Assembly: GCA_963719645.1 (NCBI GenBank)
Contig: CAVRCT010000005.1
Coordinates: 62,001-126,000 of the forward strand
DNA length: 64,000 nucleotides
DNA from: CAVRCT01 sp963719645
GTDB taxonomy: Bacteria > Pseudomonadota > Gammaproteobacteria > DSM-16500
Direction of reading: 5' to 3'
Shown one piece after another: positions 55,832 to 64,000 of the stretch. A model generated the notes under the pieces. It had not been told where the DNA came from. It did not search any database and worked only from the letters and a program-made list of their open reading frames with translations. The first letter of the stretch is position 1. Every line of letters begins with the position of its first letter. Both the position numbers and the translations under genes were made by a program.

Positions 55832-56515
55832 ATGACCGCAACCTCTAATGAACTCTTATCCTGCATTGAAATCAATCCAGAATCTCCAGCCATTGGCAGC
55901 ATTATTTGGTTGCATGGTTTAGGCGCAGACGGCAATGATTTTGCTCCCATTGTGCGGGAATTGAATGTGGCGGAACGATTACCCTTACGTTTTGTTTTCC
56001 CACACGCCCCTATGCGAGCGGTCACCATCAACAGCGGTTATGTCATGCGTGCTTGGTATGACATTGTCTCGATGAACATTGACAGCCATGCGGACCAAGC
56101 AGGGATTGATGAATCTGTTTATCAATTGAAACAATTAATTGAAAATGAAATAAATTTAGGTATTCCCAGTGAAAAAATAATATTGGCGGGTTTTTCGCAA
56201 GGGGCTGTCATTGCGTTAACAACCGGTTTAACTTTCTCTGAAAAGCTGGGTGGACTTTTGGCATTATCTGGTTATTTGCCCAATGCAGAACAAACATTGC
56301 AAATTCTTGCGCCCGCCAACAAAAACATTCCGATTTTTTTAGGTCATGGTACCGACGATAATGTGGTGCCATTTTCTCTTGGCGAAAAAGTTTATTCCGC
56401 ATTAAAACATCACAAACAGCCGGTGAGCTGGCACAGTTATGCGATGTCACATTCGGTTTGTTATGAAGAGATTCAAGATATCGCAAAGTGGTTGATTGAT
56501 ATTTTTGCTGAGTAG
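55832..56515 (+). CDS. Carboxylesterase/phospholipase (alpha/beta hydrolase)
   Basis: 227 residues of the acyl-protein thioesterase-like esterase family. LHGLGADGNDF oxyanion region, nucleophile GFSQGAVIAL (Ser), GTDDNVVPF (Asp) and AMSHSV (His) form the triad. Cytoplasmic, no signal. Such enzymes act on short acyl esters. Monocistronic, followed by hairpin D. Confidence 0.92.
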   Translation: MTATSNELLSCIEINPESPAIGSIIWLHGLGADGNDFAPIVRELNVAERLPLRFVFPHAPMRAVTINSGYVMRAWYDIVSMNIDSHADQAGIDESVYQLKQLIENEINLGIPSEKIILAGFSQGAVIALTTGLTFSEKLGGLLALSGYLPNAEQTLQILAPANKNIPIFLGHGTDDNVVPFSLGEKVYSALKHHKQPVSWHSYAMSHSVCYEEIQDIAKWLIDIFAE

Positions 56516-56534
56516 GCTCTTTGTCACCGCGTTT

Positions 56535-56631
56535 GATCTGAGCCGCGACCGTCAGGGAGCGATCACCGGCGATTCTATTTTCGCCTACCTTCATTCGAGA
56601 TGCGTGACGCTCCCTGACGGTCGCGGCTCTG
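56535..56631. repeat. Hairpin repeat D
   Basis: GATCTGAGCCGCGACCG and the inverse near 56630, around a middle like that of the 37644 array (GGCGATTCTATTTTCGCC). It lies 20 bp after the esterase stop, between convergent genes, where it may end transcripts. Confidence 0.9.
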
Positions 56632-56659
56632 TTTGGACCGGCGTCTTAAGCAATACGTT

Positions 56660-57253
56660 TTAACCAAACGTATAATTAAGACCCACTGAATAAAGATTTA
56701 AATTGCCGATATTGCTGCTGCCTCTCGCTCTCGCCCATTGCAAATTCGCGGCGAGATTCGGGGTGAACGCATAATCTCCGCCTAATGCAAAGTAAAGCCC
56801 GGTCGATGAATTCTTACCTGTCGACACCGTCACACCCGGCACCGTATTGGGAGCTGTCAAATGAGCGTGCATATACGCCAAGCCCAACTTAGCAAACACT
56901 TCAAATCCTGAATCGCTAAAAGGAACAATACCCTTGCCCGCAATATCCGCTGAATAAAATGTATTTTTTGCAATTTTGACGCCGCCTAGTTTTGCACTGG
57001 CATCTGCATAAGAGGTATAACCGATTTCAGCGCCGAAATAAGGAATAAATTTATAGCCCAAATCTAAATTAAAACCAAACCCATTTTCTGTTACTGATGA
57101 ACCTGGAAAATACGTCACACCTGTTGTTCTTGATTGACCAACATTCACTTCACCATACCAACCATATGGCACCGCTTCCGCAGCAAATGTGGCGCTTGCA
57201 CCACTCACTGCCATTACACTGATCGCCAAGCCAAGAATTTTTTTCACTTTCAT
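56660..57253 (-). CDS. Outer-membrane beta-barrel protein
   Basis: 197 residues from ATG 57253 (AGGAG upstream; the frame opens earlier without support). Signal peptide to about ATFA (23), then strands GWYGEVNVGQS, LDLGYKFIPYFGAEIGYTSY, IAGKGIVPFSDSGFEVFAKL and LYFALGGDYAFTPNL, ending LNYTFG with a near-terminal Phe. The PFSDSGFEVFAKLGLA segment is close to that of the protein at 41164 (PFSDTGFDIFGKAGIA), so they are paralogues. Confidence 0.85.
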   Translation of the reverse strand: MKVKKILGLAISVMAVSGASATFAAEAVPYGWYGEVNVGQSRTTGVTYFPGSSVTENGFGFNLDLGYKFIPYFGAEIGYTSYADASAKLGGVKIAKNTFYSADIAGKGIVPFSDSGFEVFAKLGLAYMHAHLTAPNTVPGVTVSTGKNSSTGLYFALGGDYAFTPNLAANLQWARARGSSNIGNLNLYSVGLNYTFG

Positions 57254-57336
57254 GTAGATCGACTCCTTAATATTTTTGCGTATTTCCTGTATGCAGCATG
57301 TTATTAAAATCACTGCATGAATACAAGTAAGAGGTT

Positions 57337-57966
57337 TTATTCAAATCGATAGAGCACACCCACTTTGACTTGTTGGTCGCGTGGAATAATTCGATTACCA
57401 AATGCATTATACGAACGAAAATCACTGTAATCATATTCAGCCCGCACCGCCCAATCATGATAAAAACACGTTTGCCCGCCAATACCAAATTCAGCACCCG
57501 TTGCATTGTTATCACTCGTATTCGACGAAGCGCTAGAAGGAACAACCGATTGGTTCAGATCATAACGACTGCGTATCACACCCAGACGAAGATAAATCAT
57601 AGTCTCTTGAGTAAAGAGATAACCTGGAAGAATGCTGGCACCATAGCTATAACGCATTTTAATCTGTGCCGAACTCGGACCGTCTTGTGTAATGATGGTC
57701 TTTGTACTCGTCCGACCCGAATTCCCGTAGGCAAAACCTTCTAAGGCCAAATAAGTATTCTCTCCGATATTATCACCCAGTCCGGCAAATAAACCGCCGA
57801 CTGCACCATTGTAACTAAAATTCGTGTTAACCCCTGCCGCATCTTTTAACTGCAAGTTACCCCAATCACCACCCACTTCGACTCCCAAATAAGGGAGGGT
57901 ATCTGCAAACGCAACCTGTGTTCCTGCTATCAAAGCAGCCAATGCGAATAAAATCTTTCGTCCCAT
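57337..57966 (-). CDS. Outer-membrane beta-barrel protein, porin-like
   Basis: 209 residues. Signal peptide to about VAFA (21); strands LGVEVGGDWGNLQL, TYLALEGFAYG, GASILPGYLFT, YLRLGVIRSRY, and terminal VGVLYRFE. Small barrels of this build are abundant in Legionella and Coxiella relatives. It lies 83 bp upstream of the previous barrel gene on the same strand. Specific function unknown. Confidence 0.8.
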   Translation of the reverse strand: MGRKILFALAALIAGTQVAFADTLPYLGVEVGGDWGNLQLKDAAGVNTNFSYNGAVGGLFAGLGDNIGENTYLALEGFAYGNSGRTSTKTIITQDGPSSAQIKMRYSYGASILPGYLFTQETMIYLRLGVIRSRYDLNQSVVPSSASSNTSDNNATGAEFGIGGQTCFYHDWAVRAEYDYSDFRSYNAFGNRIIPRDQQVKVGVLYRFE

Positions 57967-57997
57967 GCGTCAAACTCCTTTTTGCAAAATTGATAAA

Positions 57998-59056
57998 TTA
58001 CTTCGTAGAATGCTCCGTGACAAAAGGTACAAATACTTCATTCAATTGTCGACTCACCCGAATAAAGGTGGTGCGCTTAGATAACTCTTTTAAACGGTGC
58101 GCGCCCACATACGTACACGTCGAACGAATGCCGCCTAAAATATCTAACACGGTATTTTTTACTGAGCCGCGATAAGGCACATTGACAGAGCGTCCCTCAC
58201 TGGCGCGATATTCAGCCACTGAGCCATGATGTCTTTCCATCGCTTCTGTCGAACTCATGCCATAAAAACGTTTGAATTTTTTGCCATGCTCTTCAATCAC
58301 ATCACCTAGACATTCATCATGGCCAGACAGCATGCCGCCCAACATGACAAAATCAGCACCGGCTGCAAATGCTTTCGCAACATCGCCTGGCGACGTGCAA
58401 CCTCCATCGGCACACACATGGCCGCCTAACCCATGACCTGCATCGGCACACTCAATAATGGCGGATAATTGCGGATAACCTACACCGGTTTTTTCGCGTG
58501 TCGTACACACTGAACCGGGGCCAATCCCAATTTTTACAATGTCTGCGCCCGATAAAATTAATTCTTCCACCATTTCACCCGTGACAACATTGCCCGCCAT
58601 GATCACTGTCTTAGGATATGCGTTCCGCAATTGTTCTAGAAATTTAACAAACCGTTCGGTGTAGCCATTGGCCACATCTAGACAAATCAGACTGATGTTA
58701 ACGTGTTGGCTAATTTCTTTTAATTTTTTGAATTCTGCTTCAGAGGTGCCGATCGAAACAAAGCATGAGCCGATCGCCTCGGGATGTTTTTCTGCAAACA
58801 CTTGCCAGGCGTTGAGATTGTGAAATTTATCCATTGCGGTTAATAATTGATGCTCGGACAGTGCGAGCGCCATGTCAAAGGTGCCAGTATGATCCATATT
58901 CGCCGCTATAATTGGCACGCCACTCCACGTCACGCCAGAATGTTTAAACTGAAATTCTCGCTCTAAAGAAACCTCAGCTCTTGATTTTAATACGCTGCGT
59001 TTGGGTCGAATTAATACATCCTTAAAATCAAATTTCACATCGTACTCAATGCGCAT
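57998..59056 (-). CDS. guaC: GMP reductase
   Basis: NADPH-dependent conversion of GMP to IMP. 352 residues, of the GMPR branch of the IMPDH family (no CBS domains). FKDVLIRPKRS near the N-terminus, the catalytic loop GIGPGSVCTTREKTGVGYPQ with its Cys, and RGSVKNTVLDILGGIRSTC support GuaC over GuaB. Functionally it links with PunA in purine salvage. Confidence 0.94.
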   Translation of the reverse strand: MRIEYDVKFDFKDVLIRPKRSVLKSRAEVSLEREFQFKHSGVTWSGVPIIAANMDHTGTFDMALALSEHQLLTAMDKFHNLNAWQVFAEKHPEAIGSCFVSIGTSEAEFKKLKEISQHVNISLICLDVANGYTERFVKFLEQLRNAYPKTVIMAGNVVTGEMVEELILSGADIVKIGIGPGSVCTTREKTGVGYPQLSAIIECADAGHGLGGHVCADGGCTSPGDVAKAFAAGADFVMLGGMLSGHDECLGDVIEEHGKKFKRFYGMSSTEAMERHHGSVAEYRASEGRSVNVPYRGSVKNTVLDILGGIRSTCTYVGAHRLKELSKRTTFIRVSRQLNEVFVPFVTEHSTK

Positions 59057-59116
59057 AGTTACTCCCTGTCACGAACTTTAATAAGCGATCATTTTACATT
59101 GCTGGCGTGAGGGGTC

Positions 59117-59425
59117 AATGGCACTCGCTTAAGAACTGTCATCCTCGCAGGTTAGGATATGCACACAAATCTGCAAATAACCCCACTGCGTCGTCCTGAA
59201 AAATCTTTACGCCCAAATAATTTGACCGTAGTTATCGTAGTAGCGCGTAAGATTTATTCAGGATCCACGAGCGGAGAATTCATTTCGAAATTTATATGGA
59301 TTTATGATACTAAAGTGGATCCTGAATAAATATTCCGTGCGAGTACCGTCGCTACGGTTAAAATATGTTGACGTCATATTTTTCAGGACGACGCAGGGGT
59401 GGAATTTGTGTCGATCCGTCAGCTC
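59117..59425. mobile_element. Chimeric repeat: element B end joined to a single 261-bp unit
   Basis: It begins CAATGGCACTCGCTTAAG and after about 30 bp departs from element B; from 59188 it matches one unit of the 261-bp family (GCGTCGTCCTGAAAAATC, GGATCCTGAATAAATATT at about 59322, then AGGACGACGCAGGGGTGG). No B-type right end and no target duplication. It fills the 420-bp gap between guaC and rsmB. Confidence 0.82.
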
Positions 59426-59476
59426 TGTCGGGTGAAGGCGTTCTAAGAAAAATTTACTTAGCTTGACGCAAGATGA

Positions 59477-60778
59477 TCATGCTTTTTTTCGCAACACCGC
59501 AAAATAAAAACCATCCATGCCTTCTGCCATACCCGGCAGAATTTGTCGGCCAATGAGGCATTCTCTACCCCAAGTTGCTGTTATCTTTACTTCTTCTGCT
59601 TCTTCATGCGCCGCCAAAAAAGCTTGCAGTGTTTGCGTATTTTCTTCAGCCAGAATTGAGCACGTTGTATAAACCAATAAACCGTCCGGTTGCAACAATG
59701 GCCAAAGCGCATTCAAAATACGCCGTTGTTCAGCGGCTAATTTTTTAATATCGTCTGGCTGACGCAATAATTTAATATCGGGATGACGACGTATTACGCC
59801 AGTGGCCGAACACGGTGCATCTAATAAAATTCGATCAAAACATTTTTTATCCCACCAACTCGACGTATCGCCCGCATCGGCCACTTTCAACGTCGCCCTC
59901 ATTTGTAAGCGAGTTAAATTATCTTGCACAGCATTGAGACGTTCCTCGCTAATGTCAATGGCGACTAATTCTTGCAAATCCGGCTGCAACTCAAAGATAT
60001 GTGTCGTCTTTCCACCGGGAGCAGCACATGCATCCAGCACACGCTGTTTGGGTGCAAGCTGAAGCAACGATGCGGCTAATTGTGCTGCGCCATCTTGCAC
60101 AGATACATCACCTTGCAAAAATCCAGGTAACTCTGTCACCTCAACAGGTTGTGCGAGCATAATGCCTGCGCTTGTTTCCAACAAAGGAGTCGCTTGCAGT
60201 GAATGTTCGGCTAATTTTTTTAAATACGCTTCTCGCGTGATATTGCGTTGATTCACGCGTAGCACAAAAGGAGGATGTTCATTATTTGCAGTTAAAATAG
60301 CTTGCCAAGTCTCCGGCCATTCTTTTTTGATTTGATCCATCAACCAAATAGGATGCGCAAAACGCGCGGAATAATTATTTTGTAATGCCTGCTCGATCTC
60401 TTCACGACGACGCAAATAATTTCGCAAGACAGCATTAATTAAATTTTTCGCCCAGCTTTTTTTGCATTCTTGCGCAGCTTGCACCGTTTCAGCCACTGCC
60501 GCATGCTCAGGGACACGCATGTCAATGAGTTGATATAACCCAATCAAGAGTAATGCATTTACATCATGATCTTTTGCCTTCAGCGCTTTCGGCATTAAGA
60601 TTTTTAAAATAGCCGATAAACGAAAATACCAACGACACACGCCGTAACAGAGTGCTTGAATAAAGGCTTGATCACGAGCATCGTTAACTTTCATTAATTT
60701 CATCGGCAGCGCATCCGACAACGATGCGCCGGAAAAAATATTCGCTAAAATTTCTGCAGCAATAAAACGTGTTTTCAT
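59477..60778 (-). CDS. rsmB: 16S rRNA (cytosine-C5)-methyltransferase RsmB
   Basis: Methylates C967 of 16S rRNA with SAM. 433 residues: N-terminal NusB-like RNA-binding domain (about 1-135), then the methyltransferase with LDACAAPGGKT, DAPCSATGVIRR and TTCSILAEEN carrying the two catalytic cysteines. It overlaps fmt by 4 bp in the conserved def-fmt-rsmB order. Confidence 0.96.
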   Translation of the reverse strand: MKTRFIAAEILANIFSGASLSDALPMKLMKVNDARDQAFIQALCYGVCRWYFRLSAILKILMPKALKAKDHDVNALLLIGLYQLIDMRVPEHAAVAETVQAAQECKKSWAKNLINAVLRNYLRRREEIEQALQNNYSARFAHPIWLMDQIKKEWPETWQAILTANNEHPPFVLRVNQRNITREAYLKKLAEHSLQATPLLETSAGIMLAQPVEVTELPGFLQGDVSVQDGAAQLAASLLQLAPKQRVLDACAAPGGKTTHIFELQPDLQELVAIDISEERLNAVQDNLTRLQMRATLKVADAGDTSSWWDKKCFDRILLDAPCSATGVIRRHPDIKLLRQPDDIKKLAAEQRRILNALWPLLQPDGLLVYTTCSILAEENTQTLQAFLAAHEEAEEVKITATWGRECLIGRQILPGMAEGMDGFYFAVLRKKA

Positions 60779-61716
60779 TTTAATATGTCACCGACCGTTA
60801 AGTTGTGTCGCGCATTGAGCACATCGCTGACAGCGAGCACACGACCGCCTGGAAATTGCATTTTTTCAATTTGCAATATGCCTAATCTTGTTTCAACTTG
60901 AATACCTTGCGGAGAAATCAGCGAGATACGACCGGGTTGATTGCTAACACTTGCTTCAGACACAACACGTGCTTGCCAAATGCGAATCATCTCATCTTGA
61001 ATACGACACGTTGCAACGGGCCAAGGATTAAAGGCTCGAATTTTTCTAGCTATTTCTTCGGCGGAAGTTGACCAATCAATTGCCGCTTCTTCTTTCGAAA
61101 TTTTTTGTGCGTAAGTTGCAGAAGCGTCATTTTGTTTTTCTGGCTGAATTGCAGCTAAATGATCTAGCGTGTGAATTAACGCATTCGCACCCAAGATCGC
61201 TAATTTATCATGTAATGTTGCACTGGTATCCTCTGCGTGAATCAAACAAGATTTTTTATAGAGCATATCGCCGGTATCTAAGCCTTGATTCATTTGCATG
61301 ATCGTGACACCGGTTTCAGGATCGCCAGCCAAAATTGCGCGTTGTATGGGCGCCGCACCCCGCCAACGTGGTAACAAAGAAGCATGCACATTGAGACATC
61401 CTAACGAGGGTGTTTGCAAAATAGGTAATGGCAAAATCAATCCATACGCCACAACAATCATCAAATCGGCTTTTAACTCAGCAAAAATTTGTTGTTCGGT
61501 TGGATCGCGCAAAGTCAGTGGTTGATAAACAGGTAATTGATGTTGCAAAGCCATTTCTTTGACGGGACTGGGTGTTATTTTTCGTCCGCGACCGGCGGGG
61601 CGATCCGGCTGGGTATACACGGCGCTCACTTTATGACGTGAATGCAGCAACGCGTCGAGCGTTTTAACCGAGAACGCAGGTGTGCCTGCAAAAATAATCG
61701 TAAAAGTGTCGTCCAC
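60775..61716 (-). CDS. fmt: Methionyl-tRNA formyltransferase
   Basis: Formylates initiator Met-tRNA. 313 residues. FAGTPAFSVKTLDAL, NVHASLLPRWRGAAPIQ and the MQMNQGLDTGDML segment give the catalytic Asn, His and Asp. It lies 7 bp after def and overlaps rsmB. Confidence 0.97.
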   Translation of the reverse strand: MDDTFTIIFAGTPAFSVKTLDALLHSRHKVSAVYTQPDRPAGRGRKITPSPVKEMALQHQLPVYQPLTLRDPTEQQIFAELKADLMIVVAYGLILPLPILQTPSLGCLNVHASLLPRWRGAAPIQRAILAGDPETGVTIMQMNQGLDTGDMLYKKSCLIHAEDTSATLHDKLAILGANALIHTLDHLAAIQPEKQNDASATYAQKISKEEAAIDWSTSAEEIARKIRAFNPWPVATCRIQDEMIRIWQARVVSEASVSNQPGRISLISPQGIQVETRLGILQIEKMQFPGGRVLAVSDVLNARHNLTVGDILK

Positions 61717-61723
61717 AATACCT

Positions 61724-62227
61724 CTAAAATGTTCGTCGTCGAATTTTATCTAATTTTTTGCGGGCACGCTCTTGGCGTAAACGGGATAAATGATCAATAA
61801 ACAAAACGCCGTCTAAGTGGTCCATCTCATGTTGAATGCAAACGGCAAGCAAACCGTCCGCATCCATTTCAAATTCTTTTCCGTGTTGATCTTGTGCGCA
61901 CAATCGAATCTTGGCAGCTCGTTCGACTTTTTCAAAAACGCTGGGGAATGACAAGCAGCCTTCCATCTCATGCTGCACACCTTCTCGGTGAATAATTTCT
62001 GGATTTATTACGCACAAAGGTTCGTTACGCGTCTCTGATATATCCATCACGATAATCCGTTGATGCACATCCACTTGGGTCGCTGCCAATCCGACACCGC
62101 CTTGTTCATACATGGTTTCAAACATGTCGGCGACAATTTTACGAATAGCATCATCCACGGTTGCAATGTGTTTTGCCTTGGTCCGCAATTTGGGATCCGG
62201 GAATTGTAATACACTTAATAATGGCAT
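61724..62227 (-). CDS. def: Peptide deformylase
   Basis: Removes the formyl group from nascent proteins. 167 residues from ATG 62227 with GGAG 8 bp upstream; a GTG at 62236 extends the frame by three codons. GVGLAATQ (45-52), EGCLSF with metal ligand Cys91 and QHEMDHLDG with His133, Glu134, His137 are all intact. First gene of def-fmt-rsmB. Confidence 0.97.
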   Translation of the reverse strand: MPLLSVLQFPDPKLRTKAKHIATVDDAIRKIVADMFETMYEQGGVGLAATQVDVHQRIIVMDISETRNEPLCVINPEIIHREGVQHEMEGCLSFPSVFEKVERAAKIRLCAQDQHGKEFEMDADGLLAVCIQHEMDHLDGVLFIDHLSRLRQERARKKLDKIRRRTF

Positions 62228-62318
62228 ATTGATCACTCCAACTTTTTGTTGGGCAGTTTAGCATAATTGGGTAATAAAAGGGGCTTCTAAAAAGGTCTAA
62301 TTTTTGATGAATGTTGCC

Positions 62319-62618
62319 TTTTATACAAATCCCCCTTTTCAAAGGGGGAACAAGGGGCAATGGCACTAGCTTAAGAACTGTCGTCCCGGAATTTACTGGC
62401 GCTTAATGAGCGCTTTTTGCGAATTTAGCGCCAGTTAATGTCCGGGATCCATTTTGCTTAAAGCATATAAGTTAAAAGCAAGAGGGCGATAAATTGAAGA
62501 TGGATCCCGGACATTAAGTAGCTCTAAACGAGCAAAAGGCGCTCGTTAAGAGCTACTAAATTCCGGGACGACAGTTCTTAAGCGAGTGCCATTGGGAACA
62601 AGGGGGATTTGTATAAAA
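62319..62618. mobile_element. Outer palindromic repeat with element B inside its right arm
   Basis: The shortest outer form: TTATACAAATCCCCC, turn at CTTTTCAAAG, inverse arm split by element B. It lies in the 416-bp gap between def and hemY and holds nearly all of it. Confidence 0.88.
62358..62593. mobile_element. MITE-like element B, long form (236 bp)
   Basis: Interior oriented as at 26327 (CTGGCGCTTAATGAGCGC half first). Exact 12-bp direct repeat GGGAACAAGGGG on both sides (62346-62357 and 62594-62605). The right end reads GCGAGTGCC instead of GCTAGTGCC. Confidence 0.9.
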
Positions 62619-62643
62619 ATAATTAAATCTTCCCTTATTTAAC

Positions 62644-63828
62644 TCACAACGCCATCGCCAACCCTTCATGATAATTTTTCAGCGCACTCTGGGTTTCGCC
62701 CAATTGCTCTAACAATTTGGCATATTCAAAATAAGCTTCCGCACTGGCTTCAAATTTGAGTGCATCCTCAAAATAATGGCGTGCTTTGCCCCACAATTGG
62801 CAATTTAAGGATAAACGACCCAGCGTCAATAATAAGGCTGCCTGATTGGGATAGCTCTTCAGCCATTTTTCGGCGTGATTTAATTGTTTTTTAGGATCGG
62901 TTGTATAAAACTGACCATACAATTTCACTAAGTTCGTATCCCAACGATTTTTGACGGCGCTATTAATTAACGCCTCTACCTCTGCTAAGGATTCTGGATG
63001 TAATAACAATTGCTTAGCATAGCAATAAACCAAATGCGGATTTTTTTGTAACCGACGAGGAATAGATTGCCAGACTTGGGTTAAATCTTTTAACGAAAAT
63101 GATTTATGCACTGTACTATGAATCAATTCTTGATAGGTTTTTTCTTCCAGTTTCGCTAATTGTTCCGTGGTTAATAAGTTCGCTTTACGCAAGCTAGGAA
63201 TTAATTTTAATAAGCTCTTCCAATCCGCTAACCGCACATATAATTTTTCCAAGAGACGCAACACCAGAGGATGCAACGGCGTAATCGAACGCAAATGATT
63301 CAGTGTCGCTAAGGCTTGTTCTAATTGGCCTTGATTCAGCTGCAATTGGGCCTGGGTTAATCCAATCGCCATTTCCGCTTTGGGTGCCAACTCATGCGCT
63401 CTACGCAAATAAGAATCCCGCTTGTCATAAGCGCCGCGCTCATGCGCCGCTTTTGCGGCCGCCAAATAATTAATGAGAGGTGCATCCGATTGCGGAATGC
63501 CTTCCAACAAATAATTTTCTGCCGCGCTCCAATGACACTCGATCAATTCTAATAATCCACGGTTCGTTTTGCTGTAGGATTTATTTTTTCTCCGCCAGCG
63601 CAGCCAATTTTTCCAACGATAAAAAGAAGAATCGACGCTATCAAAGAAGCGAACAATTAAATATAAAACGACCAAGAGTAATAACAAACACACCACTGCA
63701 AACCAAAGCGGTGTTTCGACAGACCAAGCACGATAGGTAAAATAAGCCAGCCCAGGATCTTGTGCGATTTTCAGCCCCAGCCAAACAGATCCCAGCAAAA
63801 TAATAATAGCGAAAATAAATTTTCTCAT
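62644..63828 (-). CDS. hemY: HemY, TPR membrane protein of the heme operon
   Basis: 394 residues: two N-terminal hydrophobic helices (FAIIILLGSVWLGLKIA and LWFAVVCLLLLLVVLYLIV) then a helical TPR region (about 85-390) with repeats such as AKAAHERGAYDKRDSYLRRAH and LLTLGRLSLNCQLW. This is the gammaproteobacterial HemY found after hemX, not the Gram-positive protoporphyrinogen oxidase of the same name. Its exact role is unsettled; it is linked to heme synthesis by its operon. Confidence 0.9.
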   Translation of the reverse strand: MRKFIFAIIILLGSVWLGLKIAQDPGLAYFTYRAWSVETPLWFAVVCLLLLLVVLYLIVRFFDSVDSSFYRWKNWLRWRRKNKSYSKTNRGLLELIECHWSAAENYLLEGIPQSDAPLINYLAAAKAAHERGAYDKRDSYLRRAHELAPKAEMAIGLTQAQLQLNQGQLEQALATLNHLRSITPLHPLVLRLLEKLYVRLADWKSLLKLIPSLRKANLLTTEQLAKLEEKTYQELIHSTVHKSFSLKDLTQVWQSIPRRLQKNPHLVYCYAKQLLLHPESLAEVEALINSAVKNRWDTNLVKLYGQFYTTDPKKQLNHAEKWLKSYPNQAALLLTLGRLSLNCQLWGKARHYFEDALKFEASAEAYFEYAKLLEQLGETQSALKNYHEGLAMAL

Positions 63829-63829
63829 A

Positions 63830-64000
63830 TTATTTGTCCTTCACATAAGACTGCAATGCTTGCAAGGAGTTATCGACATTCACTGCCGCAGGCTGCACAT
63901 TGATCGCTAGCAAGTCATGAATCAGCGCGATCATTTGCTGCGTATTCTGCGCATTTTGCACCGCATACAGTTGAATCCAATTCGTGACTTGCTGCAAACT
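63830..64000 (-). CDS. hemX: HemX, C-terminal end only
   Basis: The minus-strand frame open from the window edge ends at 63830 with AVNVDNSLQALQSYVKDK, about 56 residues. Position directly before hemY (1 bp between stop and start) and a helical Gln-rich composition (YAVQNAQNTQQMIALI) fit the end of HemX, the bitopic membrane protein of the hemCDXY operon. Little sequence is visible, so the call rests mostly on context. Confidence 0.7.
   Translation of the reverse strand, partial: SLQQVTNWIQLYAVQNAQNTQQMIALIHDLLAINVQPAAVNVDNSLQALQSYVKDK

Overview
The window looks like chromosomal DNA of a gammaproteobacterium, most probably from the Legionellales (Coxiella/Aquicella-like). This is inferred from protein flavour: a ferrooxidans-type GshA, GroESL, type-2 malate dehydrogenase, small secreted beta-barrels, Sel1-repeat and effector-like orphan proteins, and a moderately AT-rich genome full of intergenic palindromes. 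No rRNA, tRNA, CRISPR array, prophage or full insertion sequence with transposase was recognised.

Layout. 1-3944 (minus): thiol-redox operon dsbD-gshA-gshB, gshB cut by the window edge. 3962-6134 (plus): groES-groEL behind a promoter region that carries both a CIRCE operator and a sigma32-type promoter. 6320-8246: seven-copy 261-bp tandem array framed by an inverted repeat. 8295-14457 (minus): site-2 protease, large hybrid histidine kinase, CheY-like regulator and an HPt/degenerate GGDEF protein, apparently one phosphorelay operon. 14458-18958: ZIP transporter, mdh and hemW separated by repeats. 18959-24539: two L,D-transpeptidases, a 44-residue lipoprotein, ddl, a TumE/TumA-like toxin-antitoxin pair, folA and an orphan secreted protein. 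24727-31644 (minus): orphan membrane protein, frameshifted apaH and ksgA, a Sel1 lipoprotein, and metN-metI-metQ. 32108-36686 (plus): nicotinate phosphoribosyltransferase, a Phd/VapC pair and a SWIM-SNF2 helicase. 36669-41802: a fragmented orphan gene, tandem hairpins, an MFS exporter, a coiled-coil orphan, trmB and a beta-barrel. 41799-51287 (minus): deoB, a DUF4143 ATPase, then deoC, punA, pit, its DUF47 partner, gap and tkt. 51438-53914 (plus): metK-ahcY. 54212-59056: cytochrome b561, two pilin-like paralogues, an esterase, two beta-barrels and guaC. 59477-64000 (minus): def-fmt-rsmB and hemX-hemY (hemX cut by the edge).

How the genes connect. PunA, DeoB and DeoC take nucleosides to pentose phosphates and glyceraldehyde-3-phosphate, and Tkt and GapA carry these on into central metabolism; PiT would supply phosphate for PunA and GAPDH. 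MetNIQ, MetK and AhcY form a methionine uptake and S-adenosylmethionine cycle. Def and Fmt handle the formyl group at protein N-termini.

The most unusual content is the repeat landscape. An outer palindromic repeat (ends TATACAAATCCCCCTTG) occurs at least seven times and nearly always contains another repeat. A 236-bp (or 114-bp) MITE-like element with ends AATGGCACTAGCTTAAG sits at the equivalent position in the outer repeat five times, flanked by 12-bp direct duplications. A 261-bp element is present as one copy, about one and a half copies and seven tandem copies. These look like transposase-less mobile elements with strong target choice.
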